A DNA stretch of 64,000 bases from Poa pratensis. Taxonomy: Eukaryota; Streptophyta; Magnoliopsida; Poales; Poaceae. Of this stretch, positions 36,737-50,100 are shown one piece after another. A program made the position numbers and the translations under genes. Location of the stretch: contig CAMZMU010000040.1 of assembly GCA_947311845.1 (NCBI GenBank), positions 53,101,975-53,165,974 of the forward strand, given 5' to 3'. Under the pieces are notes generated by a model. That model had not been told where the DNA came from and made no database searches. It was given only the letters and a program-made list of their open reading frames with translations. Positions within the stretch are counted from its first letter, which is position 1. Every line of letters begins with the position of its first letter.

Positions 36737-37462
36737 ATATTACATCTAATATAATGAAGAATTTTGTTTCCAGCACAGAGAAGATAATGTTTCCATCGTC
36801 GACGAGAGAAACGTTCAGAGAGGGCCTCGTTGTGGATGATTCATTGAACCCAGCTTCAAAAGCCGGACGAGATGCACCAAGACGAGCAGCGAAATCAGCA
36901 GTTCACCACCCAGGCTGGTGCCTGGGGTCAAATACTTACTTTTCCTTTTCATCCATTTCTTTTTGCAAAAAGTTCACTATTTCTCTTCTTAAAAAAACAC
37001 TATTAGGGCGTGTAATCTCCCATGAATCGACTAAATCAATTCAGAAGCGCCAGCGGCCTCCACGGCGACCCTTGCTCGTTCGATTCCACCTCCGCCACCC
37101 GAGAGGAAGAAGACGGCTTCCTCTACCGTCGTGGCAGAGCGGGCCGAGGGAATATGCGGCTAGATGCCTGTGCGAACGCCCCCGGTAGCTCGCTGGCAAT
37201 GAGCTGGAGATATGGTCTCCGGCCAGGCCTGGTCGCCGGCGGTCGCCATCGGATCGGCGCCGCTTCAAATCCATGGCTTTTTTTACGATTTCTTTCCAGC
37301 GGTCAGCTCCTTTGTTCTCTGCCACGCCGCCCCCCCACCTGAATGAACCCTCTTTAAAACCCGCCACCGACTACCGATCTCACACAGTTCCTTGCTTTCT
37401 ACCCGGCCGGAAAGTAACAGTACGAAAGGAGCGAGCTTCGCGAAGCGGCGGTTGGGAGGAGG
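36737..37462. other. Upstream region of NFD4-like copy 2
   Basis: Contains the promoter and 5' UTR of the gene at 37463. Open frames here do not resemble known proteins. Confidence 0.4.
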
Positions 37463-40270
37463 ATGACGATGGGGCAGGTGAAGGCCGGGACCAGGCCACC
37501 GTGGCTGGGGCTGGGGGCGGCGGTGTGGTTGCAGTCGTCGGCGGGTACCAGCTCCGCCTTCGCGCTCTACTCGCCCGCGCTCAAGGTCGCGCTCGGCGCC
37601 GACCAGAGCGGCGTCGCGCTGCTCGGGGTCGCCTGCAACATCGGGGACAGCTTCGGCCTGCTGCCCGGCGTCGTCTGCAACAAGCTCCACCCGTCCCTGC
37701 TCCTGCTCGTGGCCGCCGCATCCGGCTTCCTCGGCTACGGCGCCACCTGGCTTGCCGTCTCCGGCATCGCGCCCTCGCTGCCCTACTGGCTGGTGAGTGC
37801 TCAGATCCCCTCACTGTTTGAATCCTTGATCTGTTCTGGTAATTCTTGGAATTGCTTTGCTGGATTGTAGTGTAAATATTCATGGAAAAGGCTAATGGAG
37901 GGGACCAGCTAAACAAATGTCCCTTTCTAAGATTCCACAAACATACGTATACTAATGTTAGCAAACAAGTTGGTACAAATTTGGCTTCATTTACCGCCAA
38001 CGTGCCCATAGCCACATACTGAGAACTGCTTACCTAATTTACCTAGAAGATTGGCTTTCATAGGCTAGCTTATTTTGGTGCCAATGTTTTTTGCTTTGAT
38101 CGTATTGTGTAGATTTACAAATGGGGATCTTTGTTTTCGCCTTATTACAGATATGGATTGCATTATGCGCTGGTTCGAACAGTGGCGCGTGGATGTCGAC
38201 TGCCGCTTTAGTAACCAACATGAGGAACTTCCCACTCAGCAGAGGTGCTGTTGCTGGCATCCTCAAAGGCTACTCTGGTTTAAGTGCAGCTGTCTACACT
38301 GCCATCTACACTGGCGCGCTCCACGGTTCAGCTGCAAACCTCTTGCTGTTTCTGACTCTCGGAGTTGCTATCGTATGCTTTTTGGCAATGTACTTTGTGA
38401 GGCCTGTGAACCTTCTCTGGTCGAGAATTCTTCGGAGCGAGTTCACTTTCTGTTCGTACAGATCAGCAGTGCTCTCCTTGGGGTTTATCTTGTCGCAGCA
38501 ACAACATTGGATCGTTATGTGACTCTTACCGCCACCTTGAACTATTCCCTGATAGCTATTATGGTCATTCTCATTCTTGCACCGTTTACAATACCCTTGA
38601 AAATGACATGGTTTCGAAGTAACCCAAGGAAAGGATCTTCTGCCGCTGATAATGATAATAAGGAACCACTTATTCTGCCTTCTTCCTCTGGACCAAACAA
38701 CGGCAATATTGAGGATGAAGATGCTGCAGATATTGACCTTCTCCTAGCTGAGGGTGAAGGGGCTGTAAAGCAGAAGAGAAGGAAACCAAGAAGGGGAGAG
38801 GACTTCAGGTTCCGTGAAGCTCTGCTAAAGGCAGATTTCTGGCTGCTCTTTGCAATATTTTTCATAGGTGTTGGATCTGGAGTTACCGTTCTTAACAATC
38901 TAGCACAAGTTGGAATTGCAGTAGGTGCTGTTAACACGACTATAGCAGTCTCTCTATTCAGTTTGGGCAACTTCTTTGGGCGCTTAGGAGGTGGTGCCAT
39001 TTCAGATTATTTTGTCAGGTAATGGAATCTCTTATTTATTCAATTGCAAAATAGGATGTACTTTCATCTACCTGTCCAAGTACCGGTTGGTTTTCATAGC
39101 TGCTCTGCCATTTCATGGAGTTCTGATTATGTAGTGGTTTTTTGTTTCTTTCTTGGGCCAAGTGTCTATTGCCAGGTTAGTTAGGTTAGCCAATAGGTTT
39201 TTCCAACAATAACATATTTCGTCTGCCATTTTCCTAATAGAATTCTTAAAGCCTTCATTCCCTGCCAGCTAAATAGCTGACTTTTTCCCCGCAAAAAAAA
39301 AGCTGACTTTTTATATGAAGAAATACATTATCCCTGCCATGTTTCTTTAACTGAGTTATTAAAGCCCAGATTCCAGCTTCAAAATATGCCAATAAATAAT
39401 GGGTTGACATTGCGGCGGAGCTTGGCAAAAAAAAACTGGGCAGGCCATTAGGTTGAACAAGAGTAAAATGAGCTTTTAATGGGCTGGATTTTACGAGTAC
39501 ACAGGTAGAAATCTTCTGGACTGGGTGGGCCATGGCCGGGTTTTGCCCCAACTAAGCTCCGCCCCTACTTGACAATATTCCTCTCCTCTAAAGCTCGAAC
39601 AGTTCTTTTCCAAACCATTTAAAGCTTGAAGAGTAAAGAAGGCTCCCAGTCCCAACTATATAGTATGAAACATAAATATTCAATCAGTAAACTTCTTGTT
39701 TGGATGCAATGCACGGTTAAATGCCCACATTTTGAATTCAATATGCTCATCCAACAGTTAGTTAACCAAAGCTTCTTTTCCAGGACATGGATACTTCCAC
39801 GGACAGTATTGATCACAGGCACCCAAGTGGTGATGATAATCAACTACCTAGTTTTTGCGTTGGGTCTAAATGCTACACTCTACCCCTCCGTGGCCATACT
39901 CGGCATCTGCTACGGTGTCCATTTCTCGGTGATGGTGTCAACTTCATCAGAGCTGTTCGGGCTAAAGCAGTTTGGGAAGATCTACAATTTCATCTTGCTG
40001 GCGAACCCGCTCGGCGCCCTCGTGTTCAGCAGTCTTGCAGGGTATGTCTATGATCTTGAAGCGGCAAAACAGCAGAGTGTTGGAGCAGTGGCGGGCTCTG
40101 AGAATGTCACGGTATGCTACGGCCCCAGCTGTTTCAGGCTCACGTTCTGTGTCCTGTCAGGCATGGCCTGCTTGGGAACGTTGCTGAGTGTGATTTTGAC
40201 CGTGAGGATCCGGCCGGTGTATCAGATGCTCTATGCATCCTCGAGCCAGCCCAGGAACTCTGCACATTGA
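37463..40270 (+). pseudogene. NFD4-like / nodulin-like MFS transporter, copy 2, with one-base frameshift
   Basis: The three exons 37463-37792, 38151-39018 and 39784-40270 have the same boundaries and phases as copy 1, and introns are GT-AG. The protein is very similar to copy 1 (RPPWLGLGAAVWLQ; NMRNFPLSRGAVAGILKGY; ADFWLLFAIFFIGVGSG; FFGRLGGGAISDYFVR). In exon 2, after MYFVRP, copy 1 has aggccttgtgaa and this copy has aggcctgtgaa (38400-38410), one base fewer. As written the frame stops at 38520-38522, giving about 233 aa. With the extra base, the downstream frame (CEPSLVENSSERVHF onward) stays open to the stop at 40268-40270, about 561 aa. The downstream exons look well conserved, so the break is either recent or a sequence error. 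Confidence 0.85.
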
Positions 40271-40654
40271 TGACCGGTGACTGTTGAGCTTGTGTGCTGA
40301 TCTGTTGTAATTGTATTGTACTTGAAAAGTGAGCACGTGTTTATTTTATTTTTATTTCACTACGCTGTATTGCGATTTTTTGGGGCCTGGTTCTTGACTA
40401 GTTCAGTCTTGGTCTCTGTATATGCTGAGGAATGAGATACGGTTTTTTTTTAAGGTTTTTGATTGATCTGCTGGAGCATTGAACTGAGTAAAGTAAATAT
40501 AATAATTGAGTTGCTGCGTTTGTATAATACTGTCAATTTTTTATTTCCTTATGCACCTAGGATCATGTGTTGTTAGACTGGAGTTCTGAGAAACCAACCG
40601 TCCAAGCGTGTTGAATGGGTTCTCAGACTTAGAGCACCTCCACCGGCGCCAGAC
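40271..40654. other. 3' flank of NFD4-like copy 2
   Basis: 3' UTR and short spacer. A second partial terminus, agagcacctccaccggcgcc, at 40631-40650 lies just outside the next TIR element. Confidence 0.5.
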
Positions 40655-40657
40655 TTA

Positions 40658-42362
40658 GAGCATCTCCACCGGTGCGCCCAATGACTATTGGGAGCGTCGG
40701 CATCAAATCGGTCCCCAGCGACGCGCCCAATAGCTAAAAATTGCCGGCACGCCCTAATAGAGCGTCTGGTAATCCCGCTTCGCGCCCTGCTTCTAGGGAT
40801 GCAAGCGGGTGTGCGGGCAACCACGACAACGGGTGCCACATCGGATCCCGACTTGCGGGACCGACGCACCGCCGGTCAGCGTGATTTATTGCGGCCGCTG
40901 AGCGGTTTCTGACGAGGTGCGACGCGTTGCGCCTCGTCTTCCCGACGCGCGTCGCCCGAGTTACGACGCATCGGGAACCGGCGCCGGAGTAATGAGACTC
41001 TTTCCCACGCCGCGTTCCCACGCTTCGCCTCCTCGCCGTCCTTATAAAGATAGCGCCGCTCACCTCCCCGCCGCACTCCCCCGCTCTCTCTTCTCCCCTT
41101 GCTTCACAATCAACCGGCGGCGAAGCTCCATGGCGCACAATGACCATGTGTCCGGCAGCAGGGGCGGCGCGGCGAAGACCTGCCTTCGGAAGGGCGAGGC
41201 AGCGTTCTTCCACCGCCACCACATCCCCATGCCGCCGGGGTTGCGCCTCCCCAGTGGCGGCGGCTGGGCCATGTCGGCGTTGGGGTACGTCGTCCCTCCC
41301 CTGCCGGAGGGGGATCGGTTCCGGGATCTCGTCCGCCTGCGTCGCCGGCAGCTGACGCCGGAGCAGGCGGACCCTGAGTACGCTGACGACAGCCCGAACT
41401 GGGCGGCGCTTCTGCAGGCGCAGCATCAATCGGCGCTGGACGACCATGACGGCGCCGAACGGCCGTGGCAGAACAACGCCGCGTGGCGGCGCCGCTAGTG
41501 GGAGGACCGCGACTTCTACGCCGTCATGCGGGAGTACGGCTATGCCGCGCCTGACGACTACTCGCGCGACCTCAGGGAGATACCGGCGAGCTCCTCCCCC
41601 AGCGCGCGGTCGACGACACCGACGACCCGCGGTTCGTGAAGGTGAAAAGTGAGCCGCCGCCTAGGGGCGCCGTGAAGATCAAGGCCGAGCCTGGATGGTC
41701 AGCGTCGCCGCGAAGGAGCAGCGGCGTGACCATCCGCGACTTCAGACCGCCGCCGCCGCCCGCGTAGGTGAAGACCGAGCCAGAACGTCCACGTCCCGTG
41801 GCAACAACCGTGCCGCGCCTCCGGCGCCACGTACGCTGACGGAGGAGGAGGCCGAGGCCCAGTTCCAGAGGACCTCGCCCTCGCCTCGAAGTTGTCCTTC
41901 GACACCGTCCAGCCGGCGTCGAACGAGTTCTCCAAGAAATGGTCATGCCGCGCCCTGGACATCGTCATCATCCCCGACGACGACAAGCAGGCCGCCGCGG
42001 CAATGCCGGCCCCAACAGTCAAGGAGGAGGCGGCGCAGGAGGAGCCACCGGCTCAGGAGGGGGACGCCTAGGACGTCGAGGCCACGGTAGCGTCGCACGA
42101 GTGGGACCAATATTACACTGGTTATTAGATTAGGGTTTAGTTTTAGCTAAATTTCGTCGTATTTTGTAAAAACTATCGAATTTCAATGAAATATGTTAAG
42201 TTTGAATGAATTCCGTCGTTTCTATTTTTTCGTAAAAACCTATTGGGAGCGACCGGTGGAGCGCGGCGCACCCAATAGGCGGCAACGCTTGTCGGCGCGG
42301 CCAATAGCACCTGTCCGGCAATGTTGCCGGACACTCTATTGGACGCGCCGGTGGAGATGCTC
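40658..42362 (+). mobile_element. TIR element (PIF/Harbinger-like, TTA target), 1705 bp, with degenerate ORF
   Basis: Ends are GAGCATCTCCACCGGTGCGC (left) and the inverse of GCGCCGGTGGAGATGCTC (right). TSD TTA is at 40655-40657 and 42363-42365. The interior ORF from 41130 (MAHNDHVSG) shows PPGLRLPSGGGWAMSALGYV, VPPLPEGDRF and LTPEQADPEY, then a TAG at 41496-41498. Beyond it the same frame continues as WEDRDFYAVMREYGYAAPDD. A shifted frame then gives FVKVKSEPPP, AVKIKAEPGW and VKTEPERP. It is homologous to the ORF in the 57361-59360 element. No DDE transposase is visible, so it is non-autonomous. Confidence 0.8.
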
Positions 42363-42365
42363 TTA

Positions 42366-42961
42366 TATTCGTTAAACAGTGCTCACTGGTAACTATAGTT
42401 CTTGTTAGTTGAAATCAAGTGCACCTACCAGTTTTCTGGAGAGAAAGAAAATGTATTTCACTGTGCTCTCAATGCCACTACCATTTGTATTTCTGAACAA
42501 TAAGATTGGGTGTCACATTGGCAGCTGTTCCAACTTGCCCGAAGTTTGATTCACTCTCGACTGCAACTGTAGAAAGGGGATGTGCTAAGGCTAGAATGAA
42601 CTCATTTGCTCGCGTGCAGGAGACCAAATTCTTTGAGAAGAAGAGGTTCGAGCTGACCATCTATGAGTTCGAGTTTAGCATCAGGAAGGGCCTCGACGCA
42701 GATCTTCTCCAGGTCATTGCGCAACCCATTAGAATCTAAAATAATATGTTAGAAATATGATTTTGAAGTCGTTACCAGTGAAGAGTGGTTTCGGAATGTG
42801 GTGATGTTGTGTAGCTATCTGTGGTGTTTAATTTATCAGTCAATATGAATGATTCTTTGTGAAATCTGGAAACTTCAACAAGGCATTTCTGATACCAACA
42901 TGGCCAAAAACCAGAAATTTGGCTAAGGTGTTATTATCAGGTTCGCCTTACAAGGGTATCA
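42366..42961. other. Spacer, no gene recognised
   Basis: Moderately AT-rich. A short frame at 42506-42739 (MGVTLAAVPTCPKFDSL) is not assignable. Confidence 0.3.
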
Positions 42962-43200
42962 ATAAAACACATTTTACGGCCCCCTCTTGAAAGCCCGCTC
43001 CCGTGCCGCACCCAGGCGGCACCGGGGCGTCCCCTCCGCGCCGCCGCCAACCTCTCCCTCCGCGCCTCCTCCGCCGCTGCTGCCGCCGGCCTCCGTGCCG
43101 CGGCGGCGGTGGCGCTCCCCGCTGCCACTCTCTGGCACTGGGGGTGTTTCTCTCCTTCCTCGACGCGGGCGGTCGCCGGGCCCGACTGGGACGGCGGTGG

Positions 43201-43715
43201 TGTCGGGGGAATACTTTCTGGATTAACCCGCGGCCCAGTGCGACTTAACTTACTCGCACGGACGAAGGCCCACTTGGGAACAAGCCCAATATTGAACCGC
43301 CATAAGGGAAAGATCTAGAAGACATATCCCGGAGGACGTGAAGACCAAGTAGTCTCCGAGTAGGCCTCTGTGGATGTATTCCTTATGGGGAAGTTTCCTT
43401 TTGTAACCTAGCGAGCCTCTGTGTATATAAAGAGGACTCGCAGGACTTAGAGCGGGTCAAGCTATCAAGCCCCAAACCCTAGCTCATACGGCGAGTACCA
43501 GATCGGATCGCCTCCATTGTAACACCTCGATTATCATATCAATACCAATCTAGGGTAGGCAGGAAGTAGGTCTTTTACCTCACATTGAGGGGGCCGAACC
43601 TGGGTAAATCTGTGTTGATCTTTGTTCCTGCGATCCCAAGCTCGGAGATGCTTGACTCGCGTAATCCCACACCTACGAAGTCATCTATGACACCTGACGT
43701 GACAAACCCACGACA
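43201..43715 (+). repeat. 5' LTR of the Tat-type element
   Basis: 515 bp, TGTCGGGGG...CACGACA. TATATAAA at 43424-43431 is a likely TATA box. Confidence 0.92.
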
Positions 43716-43749
43716 GTTGGCGCCCACCGTGGGGCCTGCGGTCAAAAGC

Positions 43750-45300
43750 GTCACGTTCCGCGCAGGATCGAAATCAGGCTTCAAGGACATCGCCATCGGC
43801 CAAGTTGAAGACATCAATGGGGTCCCCTTCATCGACGACTCAGAGTGGGGACCCGAGGCAGATCGCATCGAGTTCGGATACATCGTTCCCATCGGATCAG
43901 TAAAAGTTTTCGTCGGATCCGTCAGTCGCAGATCTATGGACGCGACTCAAGGAAGCGAATCGGTGAAGGAGCTGCGGCCGGTCAGGGTCCGCGTGTTGGA
44001 GGAGCTACAACAAGCTACGGCAAGATTGCCCATCCCCGTCCCATCAAGACCTGTTTGGGGATCTCTACCAAATCAGGAAGGAGACCTCAAGATTGAAGAG
44101 ATTGAAGCTATCAGGACGGAGCTCTGTGAAGAGGCACAAAGACTCGCGGCTGAGCGCGAAAAACTCCAAGAAGAAGGCCGACGACTCCGCCGCTGCCAGC
44201 CGAAGCACCAGGCGGTGCGAACCAAGACGACATCTGAGCGCAAGAAACTCCAAGAAGAAGAGTGGCGACTCCGTCGTTGGCAGCAAAAACATCAGATCAA
44301 GATGGACAGAGGAGAGATGAAATCACAGTTCCACGGCGACCCAGAGAGCAACGTGCACGCCGCGATAGGGATATTGTCAAAGATAGCACCGGTTGGAGAC
44401 ATGCGATCGACCTACTGCAAACTGCTGCTTTACAACAAGCAAATATGTATGGAGTCACGCCCAATGAGCCGCAAAACGAGGTATCATGGGGAGGAGAAAG
44501 TACAGCGTCGAAGAAGTGGTCAACCAGTTAGCAGGTTTGCAGGTATCATTGGAAAAAGAAAAGAAGATAGAAGGCGAGTCGCGGACGTCCGGAGCGACTC
44601 AGCCATCCCAGATTGAAACTGATTCAGATGAAGATTCAGCGCCAGTAAACTCCTATTCATTATTGAAAGGACCAGCATGTTTTGGAGAGGAAATACGGCT
44701 CACTCGTTTCCCCCCGAACTTCGACGAGTCGCAGCGAGTCACCACCTATCGCAGTGACCAAGACCCTGCCTTATGGATAGAAGATTACGAGGCAAGCATG
44801 ACAGGGGCTGATGTGACTCAAGAAATACGTGCGAAATACTTCCACTTGGCAATACAGGGAGAAGCTAGGGATTGGCTGTTAAGGCTGCCATCAAAATCAA
44901 TAAGCACATGGGAAGACTTGAAGGACAAGTTCATCGCAGATTCCAAACAGAAGATATGAAAAACCTTAGACAATGCATTCAAAAAGAGGACGAATCAAGC
45001 GGCGACTGGATCAAGAGAATCGCGGAGATCCTTGGCTCCGCCAAAAACTTAACAGTACAAGCTGCAATACAAGCTATGAGAAAGAACTGTAGATTTGAGC
45101 CGCTGGTGCACAAATTAAGTCGCGCTGAGCACAAGATTGATAGTTTCGACCAGCTTTTGGCAACGGCTGACAAGTACGCAAAGACAGATAGAGGGACAGG
45201 CGGCTTATCACAGAACCCAACGGGAAACTGCCAGTCGCGAAGACAGAACGTCGCGCACACCAGATGCAGGAGCAAGGGAGTGATAAGGCCTTACCCCTAA
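43750..45300 (+). pseudogene. gag of the Tat-type element, frameshifted
   Basis: Three overlapping frames carry consecutive parts. The first (43585-44616, beginning within the LTR) has an Arg/Glu-rich coiled-coil (EEAQRLAAEREKLQEEGRRL). The second (44486-44959) has the retrotrans-gag core (WIEDYEASMTGAD, REIRAKYFHLAIQGEARDWL-like, STWEDLKDKFI). The third (to 45300) continues QCIQKEDESSGDWIKRIAEI. The breaks at about 44500 and 44940 mean no single Gag can be made. As the LTRs are almost identical, the breaks were probably already present in the source copy. Confidence 0.7.
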
Positions 45301-45663
45301 TAACTGCAAGGGGATCTTCGACGTGCCTTGCGACTTACATCGCAGGAGAGATGGCAGGCCAGCGGGTCACACAAAGGCGCAATGTCATTATTACCGGAGG
45401 TGGAAAGAAGGCGACACGCCAGATACAGCTCGCAGCAGATCGATGCAGCACAAGAATAAATCTAGCTCTCGTCAAGAGCCTGACGTTTTACCTAGAAGAA
45501 ACATAGGACAGTTTCATACAGTGGAGTACAAACGACGGATGGAAGCCGGAAGAGCGGTCAGATTTCAACGCCAGAAAGGTATCGTCGCTGGACAGAGCAA
45601 TCGGTTATTTGGAGTCGCGGCGATCACCCCCCAGAAGTAAGAGATCCAGGACAGCCAGCTCTG

Positions 45664-46301
45664 GTGGTCACGCCAGAAGTCGCGGGATACAAGTTAAGTA
45701 AGGTCCTAATGGACGGAGGAGGAAGAGTAAACATCCTATATCAAGACACGCTCCGAAGAATGAATATACCCGAGACAAGGCTGCGACCATCCAGGAAAGA
45801 AATTCAAGGAATAATCCCAGGAGCTGTTACGCGACCAATCGGAAAGATAACACTTGAAGTTAGCTTTGGAACAGAGCGGAACTTCCGCACAGAGCTCCTA
45901 GACTTTGAGGTTGTAGCAGTCAAAAGCTCATATCATGCAATCTTTGGAAGAGAAGCCTATGTCAAATTTACCGCTCGCCCCTGCTACGTCTACCTACAGT
46001 TAAAGATACCAGGACCAAACGGTGTTATTACAATATATGGAGACAGACAGAGAGCGTTAGAATGCGAGAACGCAGGCTCAGTACTCGCAGAAGAAGCTTG
46101 TATCGCCAACTCTTCACATGGTATCAGTCGCAGATCGGTGATCGCAGCTCAAAACGAGTCGCGTTGGAGGTACCGCGGAAGCGGCCAACAGGATGCAGCC
46201 ACCGGATGGTAAATACCCACCGAGAAGTCGCGCATCAGCAAGATAATGCCCCAGAGGTCGCCTTGATACAAAAAGAAGACAAGAAATGGCGCATGTGCAT
46301 A
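45664..46301 (+). pseudogene. Aspartic protease and first residues of reverse transcriptase
   Basis: The protease frame contains the retropepsin signature LMDGGGRVNILYQDTLRR, and AIFGREAYVKF downstream. At about 46250-46300 a shifted frame reads VALIQKEDKKWRMCI, matching the N-terminal block of gypsy RT (KKWRMC-x-D). It is followed at once by noncoding sequence. This is the junction of the RT-RH-INT deletion. Confidence 0.75.
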
Positions 46302-47121
46302 ACCCAGCCTCGATCAACAACCCCAGCCAAAGGGGCTCAGTTATCGTGAGACCTTACAAAGCAAACTCAACTCAACATAAGTCGCAGCTCAGTGCGGCTA
46401 ATCGCTAACAAAGTTGCTCTCTGCTTCAACATGAGATATACATCGGAGCTATCATGCTCGACCCGAGTCGCTTTTAGCGACTCAAAATTGAACCAATCAG
46501 GTGTTCAACCCACTCCGTTAGGAGTATTAATTCGCAACTAAGTGCGATGAGTATCAAGTATGCATGGCCTGCGGGGAATAGAAAACCCGCATTAAAGGGC
46601 CTGCATCATCATGTAACACCCTGTAAAACATCGAGTGATTATGAAATAAAGCCGGCACCCTTGACATTCAAGGGTTTGTCGTTTCGCCTCAACTATCATT
46701 GAGTCGCTGAGTCTTTTGAATTTCATATATCACTGACCCTTGAGGGCTCCTTACGAGCATCGCGAGTACCAATCGCACCTCAAATTTTGCCAAACTAGTG
46801 GCAATCCTTAAGCTAGAAGCGTCTTGCATTATGCGACCAAAGTACTGGGGTGTGGCGTCAATCGAGCTTGATTGCCTATCATGGCCGCTCTCGACCCTGA
46901 ACACACATGTTCCTAGGAAATACTGAGCCGCGCGAGCGTCTACTTAATGGAATTATCAAGAAAAGAACCTGCTTATAGGTCACAAAAATACTGTTTATAA
47001 TACATGAATATCTTACAGACTAACGGGCATGTCCCACATTATTTATTTTTCCTCTTCCGAGCAACAGGAGTGGGAATTGGCGCGGCTTGTCTCGCAGTTG
47101 CAGTCGCAGGTGTCCTAATAA

Positions 47122-50100
47122 TCAGGGCGCCGCCAGACGAAGCAGAAGGGCCACCAGATACTGTTGCTGGAGTGGCAGCCCGAGATGACTCAGCTCCTGA
47201 GGACTTTTCCTTGACACCTTGCTCCCATCAAGATTGAATTTATCAAGATAAGTGCCCAAGTCTAAGTTATCAACAAATTTTGTGGCATACCCGCGCATCC
47301 CTTTCCAGATATCGAAGTACTCGCTTATTGGCAGTTCAGTATCATCTGCGCTCATCGCCAGGCCGTGGCGAGCAACCTTGCCAACATCTATCTCTGGATA
47401 ATATGCTCGAAGCAATGTCAAGACATGCGCGGCTCCGGCGCGAGCAGAGGATCGTTTCCAATCAGAGACATAATGTGGAGCCTTGAGCAGTTTATTTATC
47501 CAATACTCGCAAGATGTTGGGCCATCAGTCGCAGGAGTGATTACCGTCATAACTTCCTTGGTAACCTTTAAGAAGCGCTGGCTGAGGTCAGACAGATATA
47601 CCAGTTGATCCTTCAAATTGGAGCGGGACACTGGGGCCTCAGGTCCTATGTCAAAGAAAGAAAAGGCAAGAAACAAGTCAGAGACTAACGAGTGGTTACC
47701 CAAAATATGTATGATTAAAGGAATAAAGACCAACCAGCAAGCTGCAGGACGGCTGATTTGACCATGGAGCCAAAACCCTCAAAGGCTTTGAGCAGCGAGT
47801 TATATTTTTCATCTCGCGCGGCGAGTTCCTTTGCGTGGTCCCCTTCAGGCGATCAATCAATTCAGATTTAAGAGCCAGCCCTTCTCGCAAAGATCTAATG
47901 ACCTCGTCTTTCTCCATGAGTCGCTGCTGCATATCAGCTTCAAGTTCTTTAAATTGCTCTTCGCAGGAGTCGAGTTGACCTTTGAGAGATTTTATTTCCT
48001 GATCTTGGTCCCTAATGACCTCATTATGCTGCTCCAGGCGAGACTGCATCATTTCAGGATGGTCTATGGAAATGCCTTTACCCTTTATTGAGCCAGAAGC
48101 ATCAAGCAAGGACAGTTCACGCTGAAAACAAACAGAGCAAAACGCATAGGTAAATTATCCAGGAATTTGGGGGCTCGAGATTTGAAGCAGGAAAAGAATC
48201 AACACCCCGTGCGATGACACAAGGTTTTGATCCTTGGGGGCTACGGTATATGTACCTGGCGACTTGAAGAAAATTGCTCAACTAAGCCGCGCAGCAGAGC
48301 AGCATGCTTGTCTCCAGCAGAAATTATGGCATCTGCGATTGACTTAGAACTATTTCCTGGAGCTGGAATTCTATTTTCAGTAGATACCTACCAGCAGCAG
48401 GAGTTGTGGATGGAGCTGCGCTGGAGTCGCGGCAGGAGCCGCGTCTGCAATACCTTCCTCCAGGGAGGGCCTTGGTTGAGTCGCACCATTACTGTTTCCC
48501 ACGTTTTCATCAGCAGCATCATCCTCGCTCATAGCTTGCTGAGAAGAAGTGGGATGGGAATTAGACTTGGGAGCCTCTTCAGACATAGCCCTGCAAAACA
48601 TTGATGGGTTAATAAGCTGACCTAGCAGAGCCGCAACATTAAAAGGAAGGCGAACCATACCCAGAGGCGACACGGATACTCTTCATCAGGCAACCAGAAG
48701 AAGGAGAAGATAAACCTTGCAAATCTGAACCTACAGAGTATGAAAAGAAGTAGTGATCAGCAATTCCTTGCCAGAAAACGTAAAACAAAAAGAAAGGAGA
48801 AGAGTCGCAAACAATTACCCGAGCTTATTGAGAAGCAATCCTCTGCAACAGTCTCGGAAGAAAAAGTAGCCTTGTTGGGATCAGCAAGTTTTAAAGATTT
48901 GGCAGCTCTTGTTTCTGCCAGTAATGCCAAGGCTTTGCGACGTTTCTCAGGCTGCGTGGGGTCTTCTGAGCTCTGGCATAAAATACGTTTCGAGGACCTG
49001 CGAGGCACCTCAGGAAGTTCCAGGAAAGGTGTATTTGGAGTCGAGACAAAAGAGCGTCGGCCATTTGTTGTTCCTCTTCAGAAGCACTACCCTCGTGCAT
49101 AACTGTATCTTCGTCAAAGGCTGCGGCTTGCCTTGACGACTCAGCCACGGTTCCTTGGTTCAAGTCGACGTCCTCTGAAGGAAGAACCCAGAAATAGGGA
49201 TCGATCTGAAAAGGAGCTCAGGTCAGAAATAATCAATTTTGGGAAAGGAATTTTCGAGGAAACAAGTGACAAGTAAACATTACCACAAAAGGCTTGTGCT
49301 CAGCCCAGAAGGGAGCAAGTCCGACGTTGTCATACGAGTCAATATCCTCGTCCGTCACTCGGCGAATGAAATTTATCCACTCCCCTTTGTCCCAATCTTC
49401 AGGGCAAGTGCGATCGACGTCATTTGCATGACAAGTGAAATCCATCATAAGCCGCGAGCGGCGACTCACAGGCTGAACTCGCCATTTAGTCCAGCAAGAT
49501 ATGAGATCTAATCCAGTGAGACCATGGAGTGTCAGCGCTCTCACCTTGTCTAGAAGGGATTCGACAAAGGGTAACGAAGAAGGATCAGGTTTGGAAGACA
49601 AAGCATCGGTAGCCTCGAAGGGAAGAGGAGACCAAAGAGGGAGAGGAATTTCACCCTCAGGAGAAGTGTTTTTACAATAGAAGAATGTCCTTTGCCACTC
49701 CTTGATTTTCTTGGCAAGAGTTAGTTTTGGGAAGATACTACCCCTACGGCGTTGGAAGGAAATGGCGCCGCATTGGAGAAAAGGACCATCTGTGGTTTCC
49801 CTTTGACTATTGCAATTGAAAAGAGCAAGCCAGAAATCTATTGAAGGCGGGATACCCAGATAATCTTCGCAGAGGACGTGGAAGTTGCTCACTTGCAACA
49901 TCGAATTAGGGCCAATATCATGGAAGCGGAGACCTAACCGCTGCATCAAGGAGCGGAAGAAGAGAGAGCCCGGGGGCTTGAACCCGCGCTCAACATGCTC
50001 CGCAAAAATCACTATTTCTCCTGGTTGAGGATTGGGGATTACCTCCTCACCAGCCGCCCGCCATTCGCATTGATCTTTTGGCGGAAGAAGGCCCCGTGCA

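Noticed and set aside
42976..43200. Independent GC-rich gene or CpG-island promoter
   Set aside because: It is the 5' part of a retroposon continued at 51025, shown by the target duplications.
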